NCBI GenBank assembly: GCA_958369755.1
Contig: CATXJC010000006.1
Location: forward strand, 1 to 59,218
Source of the DNA: an uncultured Prevotella sp.
GTDB lineage: Bacteria; Bacteroidota; Bacteroidia; Bacteroidales; Bacteroidaceae
DNA length: 59,218 bases
Reading direction: 5' to 3'
Shown: in pieces, positions 7,972 to 17,154 of the stretch
Layout: each line of letters begins with the position of its first letter
Position numbering within the stretch: the first letter of the stretch is position 1
Notes under the pieces: model-generated
Databases searched by the model: none
What the model saw: only the letters and a program-made list of their open reading frames with translations
What the model was told of the DNA's origin: nothing
Program-made: the position numbers and the translations under genes

Positions 7972-10900
7972 ATGAACAATCTTTCAAGATTACTGATGAG
8001 CTCTGCGCTCTGTGCTGTTTGCACCATGGTTAGTGCACAACAGGTAAATGTAAATGGCATCGTAAAGGATGCTACCGGTGAGACTGTCATTGGTGCATCT
8101 GTTATGGTGAAAGGCACAAAGACTGGTACTGTTACCGACTTTGATGGTAACTTCCATGTAGAATGTGCTCCTGGTTCCACACTTGTTATATCTTATATTG
8201 GATATAAGACGCAAGAAGTAAAGGCTTCAGACAATATGGAGGTAACACTTCAGGAAGATGCCAACGACTTGCAGGAAGTAGTTGTAACAGGTTATACCAC
8301 TCAGAAGAAGGCTGACTTGACCGGTTCCGTGGCTGTGGTTTCAACCAAGAACCTGAAGACAAGTTCAGAGACAGACCCGATGCGTGCTTTGCAGGGTCGT
8401 GTTCCTGGTATGACCGTCACTACCGATGGTTCTCCTATTGGTTCAGGAACCGTGCGTATTCGTGGTATCGGTTCTTTCAACTCTTCTCAGGATCCTCTTT
8501 ATATCATAGATGGTGTGCCTACCAATATGGCATTGAATACTCTCAATACAAATGATATAGAGAGTATGCAGGTTTTGAAGGATGCCGCTTCGGCTTCTAT
8601 CTATGGTTCCCGTGCATCGAATGGTGTCATCATCATCACCACCAAGAAAGGTAAGAAGGGTAGCAAGGTGGCTGTTGACTTCTCTGCCAACCTGACTGCA
8701 CTGTTCTATTCCAACCAGTCGAAGATGAAGCTGATGAACTCCAGCCAGTATGCTACTGCGATGGCTCAGGCAGCCCTGAACGATGGACTCGATCCTGTAG
8801 CTTATGCTGCCAACTACGGCATCGACTTGAATGCGGCCTCTGGTACTCCAATCACCGTTTGGAATCCTGCTACCAACCAGTATCAGAACTATACTATCAA
8901 TGGTCGATATGATGGCTACATCAATGCCAAGAAGACCATGCGATTTTCAGATACCGACTGGCTCGATGAAATCTCTCGCACAGGTTTCTCGCAGAACTAC
9001 GACCTCTCTGTATCTCATGCCAATGACAAGCATAGCGCTATGTTCTCCTTGGGATACAAGAACAATGAGGGTGTCTTGAAATATACCGACTTCGAGAATA
9101 TCTCAGCTCGTTTGAACACCTCTTGGAATTTAAACAAGATCGTAACCGTAGGTGAGAATGTAACATTGACTTATACCTCTCAGGTAGATTGCCATCCGAT
9201 GGAGAATGCCTTGAAGATGCCTTCTATCGTTCCAGTTTACGAAGAAGATGGCAAGACCTTCGCAGGTCCTGTGGGTAGTATGGCCGACCGTCAGAACCCT
9301 TGTCGTGAGCAGTATCAGAACCGCAACAACCACCTCGACTACTGGCGCATCTTCGGTAATGCCTTCGTAGAATTGAAGCCTGTCAAGGGATTGACCCTGC
9401 GTTCTAACTTCGGTTTGGATTTCAAGACATCGTTTATCAATTCGATGACGAATACTTATCATTCCGATATTGTCAACAATGACATCGCCAAGACAACGCT
9501 CTCGAATAACAATGAGACTAACTGGACATGGTCTAACACAGCCCAGTACGTTACCCAGATTGGCAAGCACAACATCGATGTACTCGGTGGTATGGAATTT
9601 TCCAAGCAGTCGGTTATCGATTTCTCTGCCTATTCAGAAGGCTATGCGCTGGAAGATAAAGATTATATGTGGCCAAATGCTGCCACGGGAACGATGCGTA
9701 ACTCGGGTGCAAAGGTAGGCTATCGCCTGGCTTCTTTCTTCGGAAAGGTGAACTACAACTGGGATGATCTCCTCTTGGCTTCCTTCACTATCCGTCATGA
9801 TGGTTCTTCACGTTTCGGTAAGGCTCATCGCTGGGGTACTTTCCCTGCTGCATCACTCGGCTTCAGATTCTCCAATCTTCTGAAGAAGGATTGGTTGGAT
9901 GATGCCAAGTTGCGACTCTCTTGGGGTCAGACGGGTAACCAGGCTATCGACAACAATGCACAGTTTGGTCTTTATGTAGTGGATTACGGACTAGACCGTG
10001 TAACCTCTACTGCATACGATCTCTTCCTGCAAGGTTCAGGTACCTTCCCTTCTGGTTATCGTGCCACACAGTTGGCTAACCCTAACTTGAAATGGGAGGC
10101 AGCTACCCAGTATAACGTAGGTTTGGATTACACCCTGTTTGGCAACACCCTCTATGGTACAGTGGATGCCTATATTAAGAATGTAAAGGATATGTTGATT
10201 AATCCTGCTTATCTGGGTGCAACTGGTGAAGGTGGAAATTCATGGCAGAATGGTCCTTCGCTCCGCAACTGGGGTATGGAGTTCACCGTGGGTTATCGCA
10301 AGACCTTGGCTAATGGACTTGGCATCGATGTGAACGGCAATCTGGATTTCTTCCGCAACAAGGTTACTTATTTGCCAGCATCAACAACAGGTGCTTACGC
10401 TCACACATCTAAGGAAAACCTGGTGCAGAGTGGCAAGTCATACGGTTCTATCGTAGGTTATGTAGCCGATGGAATTTTCCAGAATCAGGAAGAAGTAGAT
10501 AAGTCTGGACAGCCAAACGCACGTGTCGGTGGATTGAAATACAAGGACTTAGATGGTAAAAATGGAATTACTTCAGATGACCAGACTTGGATTTTCGACC
10601 CTGTGCCAGCCTTCTCTTATGGTTTGAATATTGCTCTCAACTACAAGGGCTTTGATTTCAGTATGTTCTGGCAGGGTGTCTATGACCAGGATGTGTATAA
10701 CAACCAAAAGTTCCAGACCGACTTCTGGGCTATTACTGATGGTGGTTCTAACAAGGGTACCCGTTTGCTCGATGCTTGGAATACCAACAACACTGGTTCT
10801 TCCATCCCACGCTTGAGCACCATGAATACAGCCGATGAAGGTCGAGCATCTTCTTACTTTGTGGAGAATGGATCTTACTTGAAGTTGCGTACCTTGCAGG

Positions 10901-11085
10901 TGGGTTACACCATCCCAAGCAGCATCCTCTCTAAGTTGAAGATGACCAGTGCCCGTGTCTATCTCTCAGGTCAGAATCTTTTGACCATCAAGAGCAATAG
11001 CCTGACCTGTTCAGACCCAGAGAATCCAAACTGGAACTATCCACTTTCAACATCCGTATCATTCGGACTTCAGGTAGGCTTCTAA
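7972..11085 (+). CDS. susC: SusC/RagA-family TonB-linked outer-membrane transporter (fructan locus)
   Basis: 1037 aa, typical SusC length. It has a signal peptide ending VSAQQ, a carboxypeptidase-regulatory-like domain (about 24-100), a TonB-box/plug entry (DLQEVVVTGY then LTGSVAVV), the plug signature RGIGSFNSSQDPLYIIDGVP with SIYGSRASNGVIIITTKKG, and a C-terminal barrel ending VSFGLQVGF. It would import oligosaccharides across the outer membrane together with the SusD lipoprotein encoded 32 bp downstream. Fructan as substrate is inferred from the neighbouring GH32, fructokinase and fructose-type sensor. Probably controlled by the upstream sensor. Confidence 0.92.
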   Translation: MNNLSRLLMSSALCAVCTMVSAQQVNVNGIVKDATGETVIGASVMVKGTKTGTVTDFDGNFHVECAPGSTLVISYIGYKTQEVKASDNMEVTLQEDANDLQEVVVTGYTTQKKADLTGSVAVVSTKNLKTSSETDPMRALQGRVPGMTVTTDGSPIGSGTVRIRGIGSFNSSQDPLYIIDGVPTNMALNTLNTNDIESMQVLKDAASASIYGSRASNGVIIITTKKGKKGSKVAVDFSANLTALFYSNQSKMKLMNSSQYATAMAQAALNDGLDPVAYAANYGIDLNAASGTPITVWNPATNQYQNYTINGRYDGYINAKKTMRFSDTDWLDEISRTGFSQNYDLSVSHANDKHSAMFSLGYKNNEGVLKYTDFENISARLNTSWNLNKIVTVGENVTLTYTSQVDCHPMENALKMPSIVPVYEEDGKTFAGPVGSMADRQNPCREQYQNRNNHLDYWRIFGNAFVELKPVKGLTLRSNFGLDFKTSFINSMTNTYHSDIVNNDIAKTTLSNNNETNWTWSNTAQYVTQIGKHNIDVLGGMEFSKQSVIDFSAYSEGYALEDKDYMWPNAATGTMRNSGAKVGYRLASFFGKVNYNWDDLLLASFTIRHDGSSRFGKAHRWGTFPAASLGFRFSNLLKKDWLDDAKLRLSWGQTGNQAIDNNAQFGLYVVDYGLDRVTSTAYDLFLQGSGTFPSGYRATQLANPNLKWEAATQYNVGLDYTLFGNTLYGTVDAYIKNVKDMLINPAYLGATGEGGNSWQNGPSLRNWGMEFTVGYRKTLANGLGIDVNGNLDFFRNKVTYLPASTTGAYAHTSKENLVQSGKSYGSIVGYVADGIFQNQEEVDKSGQPNARVGGLKYKDLDGKNGITSDDQTWIFDPVPAFSYGLNIALNYKGFDFSMFWQGVYDQDVYNNQKFQTDFWAITDGGSNKGTRLLDAWNTNNTGSSIPRLSTMNTADEGRASSYFVENGSYLKLRTLQVGYTIPSSILSKLKMTSARVYLSGQNLLTIKSNSLTCSDPENPNWNYPLSTSVSFGLQVGF

Positions 11086-11117
11086 AATGTTTCATATTTT
11101 TTAAAGAGAATTCTAAG

Positions 11118-12854
11118 ATGAAAAAGTTATATACAATGGTGCTTGCAGCAGCACTGGTAGGAACATTCACCAGTTGTGATGATTTCCTGGATTACACCCC
11201 AACAGCTGTGGTTGATGAAGACAAGGCTTTCAGCGAGCCAGACAAGATGGTAAACAGTGCCTATGCGATGTTGGGCGACTGTTGGTATTCTTACCCATTC
11301 AACCTTTGGCCATACGGCGACCTTTCTTCAGACGATTGTTTGAAGGGCGGCGGTGGTACCGGTGACACCGGTTATCACGATGTGGAGATCTGGAGTACCT
11401 TGACCTCTACTAAGGGCGAACTCGACGAGTTATGGTATCGTCTCTATTGTGCTGTTTCCCGTTGCAACCGTGCCTTGGTTTCTTTGCAACGGAATGGTGA
11501 GAGCACACTGGGTGCTGAGCTAACCAAGCAGCGTGAGGCTGAGGTTCGCTTTCTCCGTGCTCATTTCTATTTCAAGTTACTTACCATGTATCGTCAGATT
11601 CCTTGGATAGACGAGAAGGTTTATGAGGATAAAGCAACAGAGAGCACATCAAACACTCAGTTTACTTACGAGGAATTGTGGCAGAAGGTGATAGCTGACT
11701 TCCAGACAGCATACGATGTACTTCCAGCTAAGCAGAAGGATGGCGGTCGTGTCAACAAGATTGCTGCCGCAGGTTATCTGGCTAAGTGTTATCTTACCAT
11801 TGCCTGGGGTGATGGCTATGAGGCAACCGATGGTGTTGACCATATTAATAAGGAGTATATGCAGAAGGTTGTCGAATATACTGATGTGGTGAAGAATTCT
11901 GACTATGGTTACATGGCAGACTTCGGTGACATCTTCCTGCCTGACAATAAGAACAGCAAGGAGTCAGTTTTTGCTGTCCAGGCTTCCGACTATAGCGAGG
12001 ACCATACTACCTTCGGACGTGGCAACTGGTCTAACGTGCTGAATGGCTGTTGGGGTATGTGGTCTTGCGGATGGGATTTCCACAAGCCTTCACAGGACCT
12101 GGTGAATGCCTTCAAGACCAAGAACGGACTTCCTGAGTTTGATGACTACAACAAGACTTGTGATTATCCTGTAAATGGTGAGCCTAATAGTCAGAAATGG
12201 GATCCACGTTTGTTCCATACTGTAGGAATGCCTACCTTCCCATATAAATATGAGTCAGAATACACGATGACTACAGCCAACTCTCGTACACCAAACGTTT
12301 ACGGTTACTATACCTCTCTGAAGGAAGTACCACAGCGTTCAAAGGGTGAAACTTACAATGGCTCTTGGCAGGCGTTTGCGATGAACGACTATGTGCTCCG
12401 TTATAGCGACATTATGTTGATGCGTGCTGAGGCTTTGATAGAGTTGGACCGTCTGGCTGAGGCTCGTACCATCATCAACGATATCCGTCAGAGAGCCAAG
12501 AATTCTGTGGATAAGCATATTGAATATGCCAAGGAGCAATGTGATATAGCCCTCTATCCGGAGTCTTATTTCCAGGATAAGGAGACCGCAAGAAAGTGCC
12601 TGCGCTGGGAACGTCGCCTGGAGATGGCTATGGAGAACGGCCGTTTCTTCGACCTGCGCCGCTGGGGCATTGCTTCTGAGACATTGAACAAGTATTTTGC
12701 ATCAGAGCAGAACGATAAGTATGGAGAGCAGACATACGCTCAATACCTGAAGGATGCCAAGTTTACTCCAGGCAAGAACGAGTTCTATCCGGTTCCATAT
12801 AACCAGCTGTATTACATTCCTGGTCTTTATAAGCAGAATAAGGGATACGAGTAA
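11118..12854 (+). CDS. susD: SusD/RagB-family surface glycan-binding lipoprotein
   Basis: 578 aa. The signal peptide ends in a lipobox (VGTFTSC, lipidated C20), followed by DDFLDYTPT, the usual SusD N-terminus. The middle has TPR-like helices (EVRFLRAHFYFKLL, GYLAKCYL), and the C-terminal SusD domain carries DYVLRYSDIMLMRAEALIE and CLRWERRLEMAMENGRFFDL. It caps the SusC barrel and binds the incoming glycan on the cell surface. It lies 32 bp after susC and 46 bp before GH32, consistent with one operon. Confidence 0.92.
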   Translation: MKKLYTMVLAAALVGTFTSCDDFLDYTPTAVVDEDKAFSEPDKMVNSAYAMLGDCWYSYPFNLWPYGDLSSDDCLKGGGGTGDTGYHDVEIWSTLTSTKGELDELWYRLYCAVSRCNRALVSLQRNGESTLGAELTKQREAEVRFLRAHFYFKLLTMYRQIPWIDEKVYEDKATESTSNTQFTYEELWQKVIADFQTAYDVLPAKQKDGGRVNKIAAAGYLAKCYLTIAWGDGYEATDGVDHINKEYMQKVVEYTDVVKNSDYGYMADFGDIFLPDNKNSKESVFAVQASDYSEDHTTFGRGNWSNVLNGCWGMWSCGWDFHKPSQDLVNAFKTKNGLPEFDDYNKTCDYPVNGEPNSQKWDPRLFHTVGMPTFPYKYESEYTMTTANSRTPNVYGYYTSLKEVPQRSKGETYNGSWQAFAMNDYVLRYSDIMLMRAEALIELDRLAEARTIINDIRQRAKNSVDKHIEYAKEQCDIALYPESYFQDKETARKCLRWERRLEMAMENGRFFDLRRWGIASETLNKYFASEQNDKYGEQTYAQYLKDAKFTPGKNEFYPVPYNQLYYIPGLYKQNKGYE

Positions 12855-12869
12855 TTACCATCGGTATTT

Positions 12870-12901
12870 TTAGATAATTAGATAATTAGATAATTAGACA
12901 A
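12870..12901. repeat. Four tandem 8-bp repeats abutting the GH32 start codon
   Basis: TTAGATAA is repeated at 12870, 12878 and 12886, with a variant TTAGACAA at 12894-12901 whose last A is the A of the ATG. It fills the susD-GH32 translation-initiation region. Confidence 0.8.
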
Positions 12902-14619
12902 TGAAAAAGATATTTATTTCAGCGCTTGTCGCTCTTTGCGGTTTTACCGCCAGTTATGCCCAGCAGGCTTCCTTCTTGAGCAATAACCACTGTCTCTATC
13001 GCATCAGCCAGGAGAGTCAGAACCAGAAGTGTCTCTTGCTCCCTGTACAGGAGAATGCTGAGATGGCAAATATCAAGGTGATTGCTGACAACAAGCAGGT
13101 GAAAGCCTTCAATGTGAAGTTGGCTAAAGACCACGTAGATTATTACGTGCCTCTCTATATGAATGAGTTTGCCGGTTTGAAGGGCCTGGCTCTCGATATC
13201 CATGTAAACGGCGATTATAGCAAGGAGGGTTTGAATGCCCTCACTTGCTGGGAGAACATGAAGTTCTCTGATACTTTCGATATGAAGAATCGCGAGCAGT
13301 ATCGTCCGGATTTCCATCACACTCCTGTTTACGGATGGATGAACGACCCTAACGGTATGTTCTATAAGGATGGCGTATGGAATCTCTATTTCCAGTATAA
13401 TCCTTACGGATCACAGTGGGAGAATATGACCTGGGGACATTCTACTTCCACCGACTTGGTTCACTGGAAGTTCCAGGGTGCCCCTATCCAGCCAGATGCA
13501 ATTGGTACCATTTTCAGCGGTTCTGCCGTTGTGGATAAGAATAATACCGCTGGTTTGGGCAAGGGTGCTGTTGTGGCTCTCTACACTTCGGCTGGTGAGA
13601 ACCAGACACAGAGCATGGCTTACAGCACAGATAATGGCAAGACCTTTACCAAATATGAGGGAAATCCGATCATCACCAGCAATGTGCCTGATTTCCGTGA
13701 TCCTCACATGTTCTGGAACGAGGACATCAAGAAATGGAATATGATCATGGCGGTTGGTCAGCACATGGAAATCTATTCTTCAGATAACTTGAAGGACTGG
13801 AAGTACGAAAGCTCTTTTGGTGAGAAGTATGGCAACCATGGTGGTGTCTGGGAATGCCCAGATTTGATGAAGATGAAGGTTCGTGGCACCGGTAAGGAGA
13901 AGTGGATGCTTATCTGCAACATCAATCCTGGTGGACCTTCCGGAGGTTCTGCTACCCAGTATTTCATCGGTGATTTCGACGGTCATAAGTTTACTTGCGA
14001 CAGTAAGCCTGAGGTTACCAAGTGGATGGATTACGGTAAGGACCACTATGCCACAGTTTCCTTTGATAATGCTCCAAACGGTCGCCGTGTGGCTATCGCC
14101 TGGATGAGCAACTGGCAGTATGCCAACCAGGTTCCTACCCAGCAGTACCGTTCAGGTAACTCTATTCCTCGCGACTTAGGTCTCTTCGAGTATAAGGGTG
14201 AAACTTATTGCAGCGTGGTTCCATCTCCAGAGATGACAGCGGCAAGAAGCAAGAAGGCAGGCAAGAAACTCACAGAATCTTGCGAGATGGTTGTGAATCT
14301 GAAGGGAAATGCTACTATTACTTTGAGCAACGACAAGGGCGAGAAGGTAGTGATGAACTACGATGCCAAGGCAGAAACCTTCTCAATGGATAGAACCAAG
14401 AGTGGTAAGGTGGATTTCAGCAAGGACTTCGCTGCAGTCACCAAAGCTCCAACCTACGGCAAGATCAGCCAGCTGCGTATCTTCATCGACAAGAGCAGCA
14501 TCGAGGCTCTGGATGCTGACGGCAAGATGTCCATGACCAATCTCGTGTTCCCAAGCAAGCCTTACAACAAGGTTACTGTAAAGGGAAAGGGGAAGTATCA
14601 GGTTTACGACATCAAGTAA
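12901..14619 (+). CDS. Periplasmic GH32 fructanase (levanase/inulinase type)
   Basis: 572 aa. The signal peptide (MKKIFISALVALCGFTASYA, then QQ) lacks a lipobox, so the enzyme is probably periplasmic. Residues about 25-135 form an extra N-terminal domain. The GH32 five-blade propeller carries all three catalytic carboxylates: WMNDPNG (D149 nucleophile), FRDP (R266-D267, transition-state aspartate) and WECPD (E318 acid/base). A C-terminal beta-sandwich ends TNLVFPSKPYNKV. It hydrolyses beta-fructosidic links, releasing fructose for the downstream permease and kinase. Exo/endo mode and inulin versus levan preference cannot be read from sequence. Confidence 0.92.
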   Translation: MKKIFISALVALCGFTASYAQQASFLSNNHCLYRISQESQNQKCLLLPVQENAEMANIKVIADNKQVKAFNVKLAKDHVDYYVPLYMNEFAGLKGLALDIHVNGDYSKEGLNALTCWENMKFSDTFDMKNREQYRPDFHHTPVYGWMNDPNGMFYKDGVWNLYFQYNPYGSQWENMTWGHSTSTDLVHWKFQGAPIQPDAIGTIFSGSAVVDKNNTAGLGKGAVVALYTSAGENQTQSMAYSTDNGKTFTKYEGNPIITSNVPDFRDPHMFWNEDIKKWNMIMAVGQHMEIYSSDNLKDWKYESSFGEKYGNHGGVWECPDLMKMKVRGTGKEKWMLICNINPGGPSGGSATQYFIGDFDGHKFTCDSKPEVTKWMDYGKDHYATVSFDNAPNGRRVAIAWMSNWQYANQVPTQQYRSGNSIPRDLGLFEYKGETYCSVVPSPEMTAARSKKAGKKLTESCEMVVNLKGNATITLSNDKGEKVVMNYDAKAETFSMDRTKSGKVDFSKDFAAVTKAPTYGKISQLRIFIDKSSIEALDADGKMSMTNLVFPSKPYNKVTVKGKGKYQVYDIK

Positions 14620-14694
14620 CTTCATCTGTTAAGAACTGAATCTATAACACTATTGTTTCTTAGCGTGTTAATGATGTAACAATGCAACAAAAAT

Positions 14695-14744
14695 GGTAGC
14701 CGATGAACGATATTTTATGATATATTATATCGTTTATCGCTACC
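14695..14744. promoter_or_regulatory. Extended dyad overlapping the permease promoter (candidate operator)
   Basis: The arms 14695-14713 (ending CGATGAACGATAT) and 14727-14744 (starting ATATCGTTTATCG) are inverted repeats, matching at all but one base plus a one-base bulge, around a 13-bp spacer. The right arm runs into the -7 box at 14741. The placement suits a transcription-factor site. Confidence 0.55.
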
Positions 14745-14748
14745 TTTG
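14741..14748 (+). promoter_or_regulatory. Promoter -7 element (TACCTTTG) for permease-fructokinase
   Basis: TACCTTTGC lies 35 nt upstream of the ATG at 14783. It suggests the permease and kinase have their own promoter in addition to read-through from susC-susD-GH32. Confidence 0.65.
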
Positions 14749-14782
14749 CAGCAGCAAAATAGAAACAATAACGCTAACAATT

Positions 14783-15934
14783 ATGAATAAATCATCAAAG
14801 TTATCAATCATCCCGGTGATGCTCTGTTTCTTCGCCATGGGATTTGTAGATTTGGTAGGCATCGCCTCCAACTACGTGAAGGAAGATCTCAACCTCAATG
14901 ATTCGACAGCCAATCTGTTCCCTTCATTGGTATTCTTCTGGTTTTTGATATTCTCGGTTCCAACAGGAATACTGATGAATAAGATCGGTAGGAAGAAGAC
15001 AGTAGTCCTGTCTTTGCTCGTTACCGTCATCTCACTCCTTTTGCCCATTTTCGGCGAAAACTTTGAGCTTATGCTCGTATCATTCTCATTGCTCGGCATA
15101 GGAAATGCCTTGATGCAGACATCCCTGAACCCTCTGGTTTCAGTGGTGACATCAGGTAAGAACCTGGCTTCTACTTTGACCTTCGGTCAGTTTGTCAAAG
15201 CGATAGCTTCCTTCCTGGCACCATACATTGCCATGTGGGGCGCCATGGCAAGCATTCCAACCTTCGGTCTGGGCTGGCGCATTCTCTTCCCAATCTATAT
15301 GATTATCGGTATTGCTGCCACCTTCTTCCTGGCAGGAACTCCTATCGAAGAAGAGAAGGATAGTGGTAAAGCATCTGGTTTCAGCGATTGCTTCAAGTTA
15401 CTCGGCAAACCTATCGTGTTGCTTTCATTCATCGGTATTATGTGCCATGTGGGTATCGATGTAGGTACCAACACCACAGCTCCAAAACTTCTGATGGAGC
15501 GTTTGGGATGGACCCTGAATGATGCAGCCTTCGCCACATCGCTTTACTTCATCTTCCGTACCATCGGATGTTTCACAGGTACTGCTTTCCTTCGCATGAT
15601 GAAGACCCGCACTTTCTTTGTCATCAGCGTTGTGATGATGGCTTTGAGTATGGTATGTATGTTTATAGGTACGAGCAGGGAAATGCTTTATATCGCCATC
15701 GCTTTGGTAGGATATGGCAACTCTAACGTCTTCTCCATGATTTTCTCTCAGGCGCTGCTTGCTTTGCCTGACAAGAAGAACGAGGTGAGCGGATTGATGA
15801 TTATGGGTCTTTTCGGTGGCACCATCTTCCCATTGTTCATGGGCTTTGCCAGCGATGCCTTTGGTCAGGTAGGTGCCGTGGCAGTCATGGCTGTGGGAGT
15901 TGTTTATCTCTTCACTTATATCAGAAAGTTATAA
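14783..15934 (+). CDS. MFS sugar permease (FHS/fucose-permease-like), probable fructose importer
   Basis: 383 aa from the ATG at 14783. An ORF start 30 codons upstream is rejected because it lies before the promoter and dyad. About 12 hydrophobic helices are visible, beginning MNKSSKLSIIPVMLCFFAMGF, with the MFS loop motif GILMNKIGRKKT between helices 2 and 3. The family imports monosaccharides across the inner membrane by H+ symport. The fructokinase 48 bp downstream and the upstream GH32 point to fructose. It belongs to the core of the fructan operon. Confidence 0.82.
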   Translation: MNKSSKLSIIPVMLCFFAMGFVDLVGIASNYVKEDLNLNDSTANLFPSLVFFWFLIFSVPTGILMNKIGRKKTVVLSLLVTVISLLLPIFGENFELMLVSFSLLGIGNALMQTSLNPLVSVVTSGKNLASTLTFGQFVKAIASFLAPYIAMWGAMASIPTFGLGWRILFPIYMIIGIAATFFLAGTPIEEEKDSGKASGFSDCFKLLGKPIVLLSFIGIMCHVGIDVGTNTTAPKLLMERLGWTLNDAAFATSLYFIFRTIGCFTGTAFLRMMKTRTFFVISVVMMALSMVCMFIGTSREMLYIAIALVGYGNSNVFSMIFSQALLALPDKKNEVSGLMIMGLFGGTIFPLFMGFASDAFGQVGAVAVMAVGVVYLFTYIRKL

Positions 15935-15982
15935 TAAAAGAACTTTCGCAATCGTTTTTACTATATATAATAAGGTGTAATT

Positions 15983-16873
15983 ATGGAAACAAAGAATTTG
16001 GATACAAAATATTGTGTAGGTTTAGGTGAGATTCTTTTTGACGTTCTCCCTACTGGTTCTCAACTCGGTGGTGCTCCTGCTAACTTCGCTTACCACGCTG
16101 GTCAGCATGGTCTGCATTCTGTAGCCGTCAGTGCTGTGGGCAAGGATGTTCTGGGCGAGACAGCTCTCCGCCTGCTCGATGAGAAGAAGCTGAAGTATGT
16201 GATGCCTGAGGTAGAATTCCCTACAGGTACTGTTCAGGTGCAGCTCGACAAGGAGGGTGTTCCTACATACGATATCAAGCAGAATGTGGCTTGGGATAAC
16301 ATCCCATTCACCGATGATATCAAGGAGATAGCTGCCAATGCTGGTGCTGTTTGCTGGGGCTCTCTGGCTCAGCGCAGTGAGGTTAGCCGCAAGACCATCT
16401 ATACATTCCTTGATCATACTCCAGAAGATTGCTTGAAGATCTTCGATATCAATCTCCGTCAGAACTTCTATACTCCAGAGGTGATTACCGAGAGCCTGAA
16501 GCGCTGCAATGTTTTGAAGATTAACGATGAGGAGTTGATTACCATCGGCCGTCTCTTCGGTTATCCAGGTTTGGACATCGAGAACAAGTGCTGGTTGATT
16601 CTCGGCAAGTACAATCTCGATATGCTCGTATTGACCTGCGGTGTAAACGGCAGCTATGTATTCGCTCCAGGTGTGAAGTCATTCCAGGAGACTCCAAAGG
16701 TTGAGGTGGCTGATACCGTAGGTGCAGGTGATAGCTTCACCGGTACATTCTGTGCCAGCATTCTGAAGGGCAAGACTATCCAGGAGGCTCATGAGCTTGC
16801 TGTTAAGGTAAGTGCATACGTTTGTACCCAGAATGGTGCAATGCCTCAGATTCCTGAGGAATATACATTGTAA
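15983..16873 (+). CDS. PfkB-family fructokinase
   Basis: 296 aa, cytoplasmic. The N-terminal motif GEILFDVLPTGSQLGGAPAN matches fructokinases of this family (substrate-binding GGAPAN). The C-terminal PfkB signature DTVGAGDSFTG contains the anion hole and catalytic base (GAGD at residues 247-250, base D250). It phosphorylates fructose released by GH32, feeding glycolysis. It ends the locus; a strong terminator follows at 16959. Confidence 0.9.
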   Translation: METKNLDTKYCVGLGEILFDVLPTGSQLGGAPANFAYHAGQHGLHSVAVSAVGKDVLGETALRLLDEKKLKYVMPEVEFPTGTVQVQLDKEGVPTYDIKQNVAWDNIPFTDDIKEIAANAGAVCWGSLAQRSEVSRKTIYTFLDHTPEDCLKIFDINLRQNFYTPEVITESLKRCNVLKINDEELITIGRLFGYPGLDIENKCWLILGKYNLDMLVLTCGVNGSYVFAPGVKSFQETPKVEVADTVGAGDSFTGTFCASILKGKTIQEAHELAVKVSAYVCTQNGAMPQIPEEYTL

Positions 16874-16958
16874 GGCTCCCCATTTGGTCAGTAAGTATTA
16901 GTTTTGAATTGTTGGTTTTTAGTGAATAGTTGATATATAGGTTTAATGTTGATTGATT

Positions 16959-17004
16959 AGCTGCTATCTGCTTGTGAAGAGTAGATAGCAGCTCTATTTT
17001 TTTT
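16959..17004 (+). terminator. Terminator of the fructan operon
   Basis: A perfect 11-bp stem, AGCTGCTATCT (16959-16969) with AGATAGCAGCT (16983-16993), is followed by a T run. Confidence 0.85.
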
Positions 17005-17104
17005 AGGAAAACATGGGATTATGAAAAAGCAGTTTATCAGTGAAGAATAATTTAAAGGTAAAAAAGTAAAAGGACCTTTAAAAGAAATACAGATAAAGAA
17101 AAAA

Positions 17105-17134
17105 GCTCAAGGCCAATGGCCCTGAGCTTTTTTT
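17105..17134. terminator. Bidirectional terminator between fructokinase and fumarase
   Basis: GCTCAAGGCC (17105-17114) pairs with GGCCCTGAGC (17118-17127), flanked by an A run on the left and a T run on the right. It can serve the minus-strand fumarase, which ends at 17155. Confidence 0.8.
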
Positions 17135-17154
17135 ATATTATGATGTCTGTATCA

